Assembly: GCF_000739615.1 (NCBI RefSeq) | Contig: NZ_BATP01000056.1 | Coordinates: 124,001-188,000 of the forward strand | Length of the DNA: 64,000 bases | DNA from: Haloferula sp. BvORR071 | GTDB lineage: Bacteria > Verrucomicrobiota > Verrucomicrobiia > Verrucomicrobiales > Akkermansiaceae | Direction: 5' to 3' | Part shown: piece by piece, positions 17,315-24,332 of the stretch | Numbering within the stretch: the first letter of the stretch is position 1 | How the letters are laid out: each line of letters starts with the position of its first letter | Position numbers and translations under genes: made by a program | The notes under the pieces: generated by a model | Told to the model about the DNA's origin: nothing | Seen by the model: only the letters and a program-made list of their open reading frames with translations | The model's database searches: none

Positions 17315-19489
17315 TCAGGAACTCCGGACCTTGCGGTTCTTCCGCTGCGTTCTGCCGCTGTCGCGGCCGTCTCCGCCGTAGCCATAGATGCCGTAGCTGC
17401 CATAGCCTCCCGAGCGGTCGGTACTATAGTAGCCGTAGGAAAAATTGTCGCCCATCAGGCGGCGCTTCTCGCGGTAGGCATTCACCACCACTCCGCTGAG
17501 TTGACTGCCATCCTCATTGAAGACCGTCAGCGCGCGCTCGAAGGCCTTCTTGCGGGTGTAATCCGCCCGCACCACCAGACACGCGTTCTGGACCAGCGGC
17601 AGGAGGATCCGGGTGTCCGGCACGGAGAGCAGCGGCGCGGTGTCCAGCACCACCACATCGAAGTTGCGGGCGGCCAGGACTAACAGTTCACGGATCTTCT
17701 GCGCGTCCATCAGTTCGCCGGGATTCGGCGCGCGGTTACCCGAAGCGACCAGGTGCAGGTTGGGCATCCCCGGCACTGGCACTGCCACCTCATGGAGGGG
17801 GACTTGGTTTGCCAGGAAATCGGTGAGCCCGCCGCCGGGGGGATTCCGGTCGCTGCCGAAGAACAGGTGGAGCGAGGGGCGGCGCAGGTCGAAGTCAATC
17901 AGCAGCGTGCGCTTCCCCTGGCTCGCCGCGGCGAGCGCGAAGTTCGCGGAGATCGATGACTTGCCCTCTCCCGGAAGCGCGCTGGTGAAGAGTGTCACCT
18001 TGCGCTTCGTTTCATCGCCCAAGAGCGACACCGAGGCGCGCAACACGCGGAACATCTCTGCATAAGTGGTGGACGAGACTCCGGGCCGGAACAGCAGCAT
18101 CTTGTCCCAGTTGGCCGAAGTTTCGAGCTCGGCACCCCCGATGAGCTTCTTCGCATCGCGGTCGGCACGCTTCAAGTCGGCCGGCTTGATTTCCGAGATC
18201 GCCGCCAGGATCGGCACCCCCGTTTCGGCGGTAACCTGGGCGACGGTGTGGTAGCGGTTGTCGAGCCTGCCGAGAAGCAGGGCCAAGCCGATTCCCAGCA
18301 TCAGTCCGCCCATCATGCCGGAAGTCTGGATCTTTTGCCGGTCCGGCCCTGAGGGCGGACCGGGAACGCGGGCCAGGCTGCTGGGCTCCACGATCACGTT
18401 GCGCGCGGTCTGGTCCAGGTCGAGGTCCTTGCGCTTCGATTCCATCGAATCCACGAGCTTCTTCGACCGGTCGATTTCGTTTTCCAGCTTGCTGGCGCGC
18501 GCCAGCAGGCTCTCCCTTGCAGTCAGCAGGTAGTTTTCAGGATCGGTGGTGGCGTCCGGGAGTTTCGCGTTCGCCCAGTATTCTTCATCCAGCTTCAGCT
18601 TTCGGGCCGCCTCGAAATCCTTGATGAAGCGTTCCTTGGCTTCGGCCAGCAGCTTGGTCGCCTCGATTAGCTTCGGGTGCTTTTCGCGGTAGCGGAGGGC
18701 GGCGGTGCTGAGAGCGCGTTCCTTGGCATCGAGTTCGCTGTGAAGCTCCAGGGTGCGCTTGTAGGTTGCCAGCACGGCGGTTGCCTCCTGTTCGTTCAGC
18801 TTCTCCTCCGTCGCTTTTACGGTCAGCAGTTCGATCGAGCCTCCCCGGCCTTCCTTGCTGGCCCCGCCGATGAACTGGAGGTAGACCTGCGCGATCTTGT
18901 TCGCAAGTTCCTTGGCCACCTCCGGATCGGTGTGGGTCACTGAGATATCCAGCAGCCGGGTGTAGCGGCGGGTGGAAACCTGCGTCCAGCTCCCGATCAT
19001 GCCCGCGAGCGCATTTTCGGCGGGCGCTTCCTTGTTGTTCGCGCTGGGAGGCGGATTACCGAGCTTCTGTTCCAGCCACTCCGGGAGCCACCTGACCGCT
19101 GGGGGAACCAAGCCCTGCATCTTGCGGATGTTTTCGTCGCTCGCGACCATATGCATCACCTCGAAGGTGCGGATCTGCTCCGCCACGGTGTTCATCCCTT
19201 CGGAGCCGGACATGTTGATTTCCTCCACTTGGGCCCGCAGCACGGGAGCCACGGTGTGCTTCACGAGCAGCGTGCAGGTGGCGGTGTACTGCTTCGGCTT
19301 CTTGGACAGGTAGTAGTGCGAGCTGCCCAGTCCCAGGATCACGAAGATCACGATCAAGTACCAGCGCCCCAGGACTTCGCGCATCGCTTGCTTCACTCCT
19401 TGCTGGGATCCGCCATGCGCGCCGGTGGACGCCGGATGGTCGCCGTCGTGGCCGCCGGGATCGGTATCGGAATGTGGGTTGAAGGCCAT
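17315..19489 (-). CDS. wzc: Polysaccharide co-polymerase / bacterial tyrosine autokinase (Wzc-like)
   Basis: This 724-residue protein has the two-part Wzc layout. A Wzz-like periplasmic domain lies between a first membrane span (RWYLIVIFVILGLGSSHYYL, near residue 43) and a second near residue 390. A cytoplasmic BY-kinase domain follows, with Walker A SALPGEGKSSISA (about 503-515), Walker A' TLLIDFDLRRPSLH and Walker B VVVLDTAPLLSV. The C-terminus has a tyrosine cluster (SYGYYSTDRSGGYGSYGIYGYGG), the usual autophosphorylation site. The periplasmic part contains long coiled-coil helices. It controls chain length and export together with the Wza-like protein encoded 63 nt upstream. Confidence 0.95.
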   Translation of the reverse strand: MAFNPHSDTDPGGHDGDHPASTGAHGGSQQGVKQAMREVLGRWYLIVIFVILGLGSSHYYLSKKPKQYTATCTLLVKHTVAPVLRAQVEEINMSGSEGMNTVAEQIRTFEVMHMVASDENIRKMQGLVPPAVRWLPEWLEQKLGNPPPSANNKEAPAENALAGMIGSWTQVSTRRYTRLLDISVTHTDPEVAKELANKIAQVYLQFIGGASKEGRGGSIELLTVKATEEKLNEQEATAVLATYKRTLELHSELDAKERALSTAALRYREKHPKLIEATKLLAEAKERFIKDFEAARKLKLDEEYWANAKLPDATTDPENYLLTARESLLARASKLENEIDRSKKLVDSMESKRKDLDLDQTARNVIVEPSSLARVPGPPSGPDRQKIQTSGMMGGLMLGIGLALLLGRLDNRYHTVAQVTAETGVPILAAISEIKPADLKRADRDAKKLIGGAELETSANWDKMLLFRPGVSSTTYAEMFRVLRASVSLLGDETKRKVTLFTSALPGEGKSSISANFALAAASQGKRTLLIDFDLRRPSLHLFFGSDRNPPGGGLTDFLANQVPLHEVAVPVPGMPNLHLVASGNRAPNPGELMDAQKIRELLVLAARNFDVVVLDTAPLLSVPDTRILLPLVQNACLVVRADYTRKKAFERALTVFNEDGSQLSGVVVNAYREKRRLMGDNFSYGYYSTDRSGGYGSYGIYGYGGDGRDSGRTQRKNRKVRSS

Positions 19490-19552
19490 GGGATGAAGGG
19501 GGAAAAAGTAAAAAGGGGGGAGGGTGAAGGAAAACGGGGTCCCGGGGGGAAC

Positions 19553-20353
19553 TCACCAAATGCGGTCGGGAACGATGATCATGTCGTTGGGGCGCAGCGG
19601 GTAGCTCTTGCTCCCTTTCTCGATCATTTCCTTGAGATTGATTTCGGTCACCTCTCCTTGGCGGTTGATCTTAACCTTCTTCGGATTGGCGAGTTCGGTG
19701 CAGTTGCCGGCTTGGGAGATGGCGTCGATGAGGGTCAGTCGGCCATTGGCGGGGAATGGTACCGCGCCGGGTCGGCGCACTTGACCGTTGACTTGGACCA
19801 CCTGGTCCGCAAAGGCGCTCCGTTTCACGGTGATCTGATCGCCGGGTTGGATCGGGACGGTGGCGTCCTTGGAGTAGGTGGCGCTACCACCGCCGGCGCT
19901 CGTCACGGTGACGCCCTGCGGGTCGGCATCGCGTGTCACTCCGCCGGCCATTGCCAGCGCTGCGGCCAGGTTCAGCTTGCCATTTGGAGGGAAGGGGAAT
20001 TGCCCGCCCCCGGTGACTGAACCAGTCACCGAGATGACATCCTGGGCGTAGGCTTCGATGGTGAGGGTCACCTTCGGGTCCACGAGGTAGTCCTTGTCGT
20101 ACAAGGCGCGGATCTTCTCGGTTGCCTCGGCAATGGAGAGCCCGGCAATCTTGACCGGGCCGACGAATTGCAGGACCACATCGCCGGATCTCATGATCTT
20201 CGCGGTGGCGTTCAAATCGGCCTCGTTGAAGACCTCCAGGCGGATGACGTCGTTGGCTCTGAGCGGGACATCGGAGGGCCCGGCAATGCTCTTGGTGGTG
20301 GTGAGGAACCAGCAGGCGAGCAGATAGACAGGAAGCAGGAGCAAAGTTCTCAT
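19553..20353 (-). CDS. wza: Polysaccharide export outer-membrane protein (Wza-like, Poly_export/SLBB)
   Basis: The start is placed at the ATG at 20353 (MRTLLLLPVYLLACWFLTTTKSIAG), which gives a signal peptide and a 266-residue protein. The Poly_export domain starts at PLRANDVIRLEVFNEADLNATAKI and contains VLQFVGPVKIAGLSIAEATEKI. Two SLBB-type segments follow: VISVTGSVTGGGQFPFPPNGKLNLAAALAMAGG and VVQVNGQVRRPGAVPFPANGRLTLIDAISQAGN. A lipobox-type cysteine is present in LLACW, but its context is not a strong lipobox, so lipidation is uncertain. It forms the export channel with the Wzc-like kinase encoded just downstream. Confidence 0.92.
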   Translation of the reverse strand: MRTLLLLPVYLLACWFLTTTKSIAGPSDVPLRANDVIRLEVFNEADLNATAKIMRSGDVVLQFVGPVKIAGLSIAEATEKIRALYDKDYLVDPKVTLTIEAYAQDVISVTGSVTGGGQFPFPPNGKLNLAAALAMAGGVTRDADPQGVTVTSAGGGSATYSKDATVPIQPGDQITVKRSAFADQVVQVNGQVRRPGAVPFPANGRLTLIDAISQAGNCTELANPKKVKINRQGEVTEINLKEMIEKGSKSYPLRPNDMIIVPDRIW

Positions 20354-20390
20354 GATCGCGGATGGTGTGGATTGGTTCGATGCAATGACC

Positions 20391-21503
20391 TCAGAAGCTG
20401 CTGGAGATCTGGAAGCCGAGCTGGTGGCCGCTCCAATCGCGCAGCGCATTCCCGGATTCCTGGCTCCACGAGTAGAAGATTGAAGCGTTCGCGCGGTTGG
20501 CGAAGATCGGCATTCCCAAGGATGTGTGGATGGAGAAGTAATCGGTCGAGCCCGGCCCGAACAGGCCGTTCGGCGAGGTCGAATCGTCCATCGAGTAGGT
20601 CATGTCGATGTCCCACAGGGCGCGCATGATCCGGCGGTTGTAGCCGACAGTCACGGAGGTGGTTTCCCGGTAGGAGCCGGTGGCGCTTCCGAGCGCCGAG
20701 CCGTCGGCAGTGGTGCCGTGATAGACCGTCAGGTTCATGCCCCAGATCTCGGACCAGCGGTAGGCCATGCCGAGTGAGCAGGAGAAGTCCGTGTCCGAGC
20801 CACCGGTTCCTCCCTGGTAGTCCACGAAGTCGAGACCAACCCTGCCATCAAACGAGATGCGGTTGCTGAGTTGGTACTGTGCCCGCAGCATCGGGCCGAT
20901 CGTCTCGCGGTCCGCCTGGTTGGATCCCTTTTCCAGCCGCCACGAAACCCCGGGACCGATGCGGATCAGGGGCGTCGCCTGCCACATCGCGGAGAGGTCG
21001 AAGTTGAGGTTCTCGCTCGTGCTCAGATTGCCTTGGTCCGGGTCGGACCACGAATAGCTGACGCCGCCGTCGATGGTGGTCCTGGGTCCCACCCGATAGG
21101 AGGCTCCCAGATGCGCGCCCATGTTCAGCGTCTCCACGAAGAGGCCGCCATAGTAGCGGTTGACGCCTTGTTCCTTGGAGCTGTCGATCGAAGCCGTGGC
21201 CGTGAGCGCTGCGCCCGAGTATTGGGCCTCCAGGGAGAACTGGTAGCCCAGGCCGTTGAAGTCGGAGTTCTCGAAGTACGTATTGTAGTTCAGCGCCGCC
21301 TGGCCAATGACCTTGAAGCGCGTTCCTTCGGTCCGGAAGCTGAGGGTGGGGGAGATGGTGAAGGTGACCTCATCCTCCTCGTTGGAGCTCGTTTGGAAGA
21401 AGTTCGAGTCGTAGACCAGCGAACCCGTCAAAACCCAAGTGCAGGCGCCGGGCAACTTCCTCCGCGCCGCCGATCGGGCCGGCCAGGAACGGATTCGGTG
21501 CAT
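20391..21503 (-). CDS. Outer-membrane beta-barrel protein, 3' portion of a frameshifted gene
   Basis: The frame encodes about 340 residues of alternating aromatic and polar strands, for example GSLVYDSNFFQTSSNEEDEV, FKVIGQAALNYNTYF and SVTVGYNRRIMRALWDIDMTYS. It ends in a C-terminal aromatic strand, HQLGFQISSSF, consistent with BAM-dependent assembly. The first 20 residues of this frame (MHRIRSWPARSAARRK) are out of character. The genuine N-terminus lies in another frame at 21858. Removing one T from the TTTT at 21430-21433 (minus-strand sense) joins the two as RLHLGLTGSLVYDSNFF. It is probably the outer-membrane partner of the export system. Whether the shift is an assembly error or a real mutation cannot be told here. 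Confidence 0.75.
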   Translation of the reverse strand: MHRIRSWPARSAARRKLPGACTWVLTGSLVYDSNFFQTSSNEEDEVTFTISPTLSFRTEGTRFKVIGQAALNYNTYFENSDFNGLGYQFSLEAQYSGAALTATASIDSSKEQGVNRYYGGLFVETLNMGAHLGASYRVGPRTTIDGGVSYSWSDPDQGNLSTSENLNFDLSAMWQATPLIRIGPGVSWRLEKGSNQADRETIGPMLRAQYQLSNRISFDGRVGLDFVDYQGGTGGSDTDFSCSLGMAYRWSEIWGMNLTVYHGTTADGSALGSATGSYRETTSVTVGYNRRIMRALWDIDMTYSMDDSTSPNGLFGPGSTDYFSIHTSLGMPIFANRANASIFYSWSQESGNALRDWSGHQLGFQISSSF

Positions 21504-21858
21504 TCGCGAACCCGCTGGGGGGCCTCACGACCGGTGCTTGGAGCTCTTTGACAGTGGTGACGCCTGTGCCCTGCTCCTCCAGCTCACCCGTCAGGCCCGG
21601 AACGTTGTCGGGTGGCGGCGGCGGCAGATCGGCCGCTGCGACCGGGTAATTGGCAGGGGGGGGGATGACCGGCGGCGGCAGCTCGCCCGGTGCCGGGTCG
21701 ATGACAGGGGCGGGCTCGCCTAGTGCCTGCGGATCGCTTGGCGCGCTCGCGTGGTCGTTGGCGGGACTTGCGGCCGGTGCCTCAAGATCTTGGGCCAGAC
21801 AGGGCGCCACAAGCAGGGCAGGGCAAAGGACAAGGATTTTGGAACGATGGGGGAACAT
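21370..21858 (-). CDS. N-terminal portion of the same frameshifted beta-barrel gene (signal peptide, proline-rich linker)
   Basis: The ATG at 21858 gives MFPHRSKILVLCPALLVAPCLAQDLEAPAAS, a good signal peptide with a likely cleavage at CLA/QD. A long proline/alanine-rich stretch follows (DPAPGELPPPVIPPPANYPVAAADLPPPPPDN), such as is often found between a signal peptide and a barrel. The frame continues to ANAPNPFLAGPIGGAEEVARRLHLGF, after which it loses sense and ends at 21370. The correct continuation is in the +1 frame and encodes the barrel. This is therefore the first part of the gene at the head of the polysaccharide operon, not an independent protein. Confidence 0.7.
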   Translation of the reverse strand: MFPHRSKILVLCPALLVAPCLAQDLEAPAASPANDHASAPSDPQALGEPAPVIDPAPGELPPPVIPPPANYPVAAADLPPPPPDNVPGLTGELEEQGTGVTTVKELQAPVVRPPSGFANAPNPFLAGPIGGAEEVARRLHLGFDGFAGLRLELLPNELQRGG

Positions 21859-22281
21859 GAGGGCAGCTGGGGGAAGTGGGTGGGTGATGATCAGAGACGG
21901 CTCTGATCAGGGCGGGCTATCCCGTGCAGGGAACCTGCGGGGGGATAGGCCGGCAGCTGTACGCGCAGCATCGTTCGCTATCATGACGAAAGGGGGGGCA
22001 ATTTCTGGGGGGCTGGGGGAGTCGGCGGCCAATCTGCAGAGAAGTCAGATCGGACGGTTTGGAACTACAGGAACGACATAGACCGAAGCAAACCAAAATC
22101 GGACATGCGCAAAAAAGGGGTTCCCTTACATAATATTTACACATCGTGCAAAATGCTTGAAAGGTCTCTGTAAGTGATTTGCCTTCAGTTGTTAACTGAG
22201 GCTGTAGGGGAATCCCTTATCCCAAAAGCAACCGCTGTGCCACCCTCGCGTAGATATCGCGTACTAGCCAAGGTTTAAGGG

Positions 22282-22310
22282 TTGACCCTGCAAATTTTGC
22301 AGGCTATTCC
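22282..22310 (+). promoter_or_regulatory. Candidate promoter with palindrome inside the spacer
   Basis: TTGACC (22282-22287) and TATTCC (22305-22310) are spaced by 17 bp. A palindrome of 8-bp arms, CCTGCAAA-T-TTTGCAGG (22287-22303), fills the spacer. This arrangement is typical of an operator that blocks or twists a promoter. As read, the promoter faces right, away from the polysaccharide operon, and no gene lies directly downstream on that strand. It could make a leader or antisense RNA, or the palindrome alone could serve the leftward operon. Sequence match only. Confidence 0.35.
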
Positions 22311-22504
22311 CTTGTAATTGAGGGAGATGGCGCAGGCGGGAGGGGATTTGGAAAAGTAACCAGTCCCCCAAGATGAGAATGTCCACTCGAAGAGATTTTT
22401 TTCCAAAAAATGCCCCCTAGTGGTCCCAGTTGTGAAGGTTATCTTAAATTGTCCTGCTGGTTCCGAACTTTGTGAATCGATCTAGGGTAGCTTGGGATTG
22501 TTCT

Positions 22505-22523
22505 CTAATAATCTGATTATTAG
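22505..22523. promoter_or_regulatory. Perfect inverted repeat, candidate operator
   Basis: CTAATAAT-CTG-ATTATTAG is a perfect 8-bp inverted repeat with a 3-nt spacer in an AT-rich setting. The size and symmetry suit a dimeric winged-helix regulator such as a MarR/GbsR-type protein, and one is encoded in the adjacent operon. It is about 650 bp upstream of the operon's first start codon. The link to that regulator is a guess. Confidence 0.4.
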
Positions 22524-22908
22524 TGTATTGTGGGCTTGGGTGCAAAGCTCCCAAACCGCCCGGCTCCAGAAGCTGCCGCCCTCACTCCCTTCTGAATCGG
22601 AATGAAATCATGATGTCAGGCGAATTATTCATTATTTCATCATTATGGTGACTTTTATGGTCGTGTCGCCGTCTCCAGTTGGACTCATGTCCTTAAACGA
22701 GAGGCTCGATCCCTACTAGCTTTGGAGGGGGCGGGCCTGATGTGCCCTGCTCATTCCGTTCTTATTTATCTTCTCCCGGATTGAGGCGGGCTCTTCCCGT
22801 AATGGCGTGGCCTAAACAAGGGGTTCCTTTTGTGTCCCTTTAAATTATTGGCTCAAAATTATCCTCTGATCGTTGACCATTGGTCCTGTTTCTCTCTTCG
22901 CGCCCCCA

Positions 22909-24060
22909 CTAACCCCGCCGTGCGCTGCGGTATTCCCCGGGCGATTGGCCGATGTGGCGGCGGAAGACCTGCGCAAAGTAGTTGGCGCTGGAGAAGCCGC
23001 ATTGCTCGGAGATTCGCGAGATGGTGGCGCTGGAGCTCTCGAGCATCCGGCAAGCGGCGGCGATGCGCGACTCGCGGAGTTCCTTGCCGGGGGTGGTGCC
23101 GGTGGTTTCGCGGAATTGCTTGTAGAAGGTCGAGCGGCCTTGGCGTGAGGCGCGGACCAGCTTGGAGGTGGTGAGGCCCTTGGTCGCCTGCGCGCGGATC
23201 AGGTCCACGGTGCGTGCGGTCGAGCGCGAGACCACGGCGGCCTGGCCGGTGGAGCCGCGGGCGGTGAGGGTGCAGCCTTGGATGCGGATCTCCAGCGGCG
23301 GCGGCGTGGCCCCGGGTGTTAGATGGCGCAGCATCGCTTCCATCGCCGCCTCGCCGATCTGTTCGCCGGTTGGGATCACGGTGGTGATGTGGGGGGTACA
23401 GGCCATGCACACGTCCGGGTCGTCGCAGCCGATGAGTTGGATGTCCTTAGGCACCCGCAGGCCGATCTTCTGGCAGACGCGGGAGAGGAAGGGGGCCACC
23501 TCACCGGTGAAGGTCAGCACGCCGGCGGGCTTGCGCAGGGAGCGCAGCCAATCGCCGGCCGCGCGCAGGACTGCGCCTTTCGGCTCGGAGCGCAGTTGGG
23601 CGGTGCTGATCGGCAGGGCCAGCACCGGCCCGCCGGGAACCGTTTGGTGGAAGAGTCCGGTGAGCACCTCCGCGCTGCTGCTGCGCCCGGCGACGAGCAG
23701 TGCGATGGTGCGTGCGCCGCGTGAAAGCAGGTGATCGCGGGAGACGCGCGCGACCTCCTGTGCGTTGCCCACCACCATGGTGTCGGCGATGCCAGCGGGC
23801 ATGCGGCAAGCGGCGACGAAGGGGATGCCGGAGAGCTTCTTGCGCAGTGTCACCAGGTCCTGCGCGTCGTCCATGCGCAGGATCACGCCGTGGGGCTTCC
23901 AGGCTAACAGCGGCTTGGTCACGGCCTCGCGGAAGTCGGCGGCCTGCGCATCGAAGCGCCGCAGGTTGAGCCGTGCCTCGGCGTCGGCCAGGCGGCACAG
24001 GCCGCTCAGCACCTGCTGGCTGCGCATCGCGGTGCTGTCCCAGATCAGTGCGACCCGCAT
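22909..24060 (-). CDS. XylR-type AraC-family transcriptional regulator
   Basis: The 383-residue protein from the ATG at 24060 has an N-terminal periplasmic-binding-like effector domain (MRVALIWDSTAMRSQQVLSGL to about residue 265, with IQLIGCDDPDVCMACTPHITTV). A C-terminal AraC DNA-binding domain follows, with two helix-turn-helix segments: LTTSKLVRASRQGRSTFYKQF and ATISRISEQCGFSSANYFAQVFRRHIGQSPGEYR. This is the XylR layout, usually a sugar-responsive activator. A GTG at 24093 would add a basic 11-residue N-terminus seen in related proteins and may be the real start. The gene is divergent from the secreted-protein operon that begins at 24333. Confidence 0.88.
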   Translation of the reverse strand: MRVALIWDSTAMRSQQVLSGLCRLADAEARLNLRRFDAQAADFREAVTKPLLAWKPHGVILRMDDAQDLVTLRKKLSGIPFVAACRMPAGIADTMVVGNAQEVARVSRDHLLSRGARTIALLVAGRSSSAEVLTGLFHQTVPGGPVLALPISTAQLRSEPKGAVLRAAGDWLRSLRKPAGVLTFTGEVAPFLSRVCQKIGLRVPKDIQLIGCDDPDVCMACTPHITTVIPTGEQIGEAAMEAMLRHLTPGATPPPLEIRIQGCTLTARGSTGQAAVVSRSTARTVDLIRAQATKGLTTSKLVRASRQGRSTFYKQFRETTGTTPGKELRESRIAAACRMLESSSATISRISEQCGFSSANYFAQVFRRHIGQSPGEYRSARRG

Positions 24061-24131
24061 GGGTTCCGCGCTGGTTCTCGGACGCTTCTTCACGCGGAGA
24101 ACCCTAGCCGGAACTACGGGGTTCCACGCAA

Positions 24132-24174
24132 CCGAAATGGACAAAATCTGTAGCCGATTTCGGACGAAACTGTA
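24132..24174. promoter_or_regulatory. Candidate XylR-type operator: direct repeat in divergent intergenic region
   Basis: GGACAAAATCTGTA (24139-24152) and GGACGAAACTGTA (24162-24174) form an imperfect direct repeat with starts 23 bp apart, about two helical turns. CCGAAAT (24132-24138) and ATTTCGG (24157-24163) also form an inverted pair across the first copy. AraC-type regulators, including XylR, usually bind tandem direct repeats, and the divergent gene encodes one. The repeat is about 160 bp upstream of the secreted-protein operon and about 75 bp upstream of the regulator start. Binding is inferred. Confidence 0.45.
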
Positions 24175-24332
24175 CGGACGGCGGATTGCCAGATTTCCTA
24201 GCTTCAACAACGACGGCGGGGATCTCGGTCTCCGGCCCTCAGCCGGCCTCCGGTCTCTCATTTCAACATCTCCAGAACCACCGGGAGTTCTCCTGCTTCC
24301 GGATCACCTCTCAAACTCTGCCCTCCGTCGAA

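Larger units (their letters stand above)
21859..22908. other. 1.05 kb AT-richer intergenic region upstream of the polysaccharide operon
   Basis: No plausible gene was found on either strand. Hand counts over 22441-22560 give 43-45% GC, against about 63% in the flanking genes. The region separates the minus-strand polysaccharide operon from the minus-strand XylR-type regulator gene, so it must hold the operon promoter and could also hold an antisense or regulatory RNA. Two clear palindromes at 22287-22303 and 22505-22523 are listed separately. A weaker CAGTT/AACTG pair flanks GTT near 22190. Confidence 0.6.
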
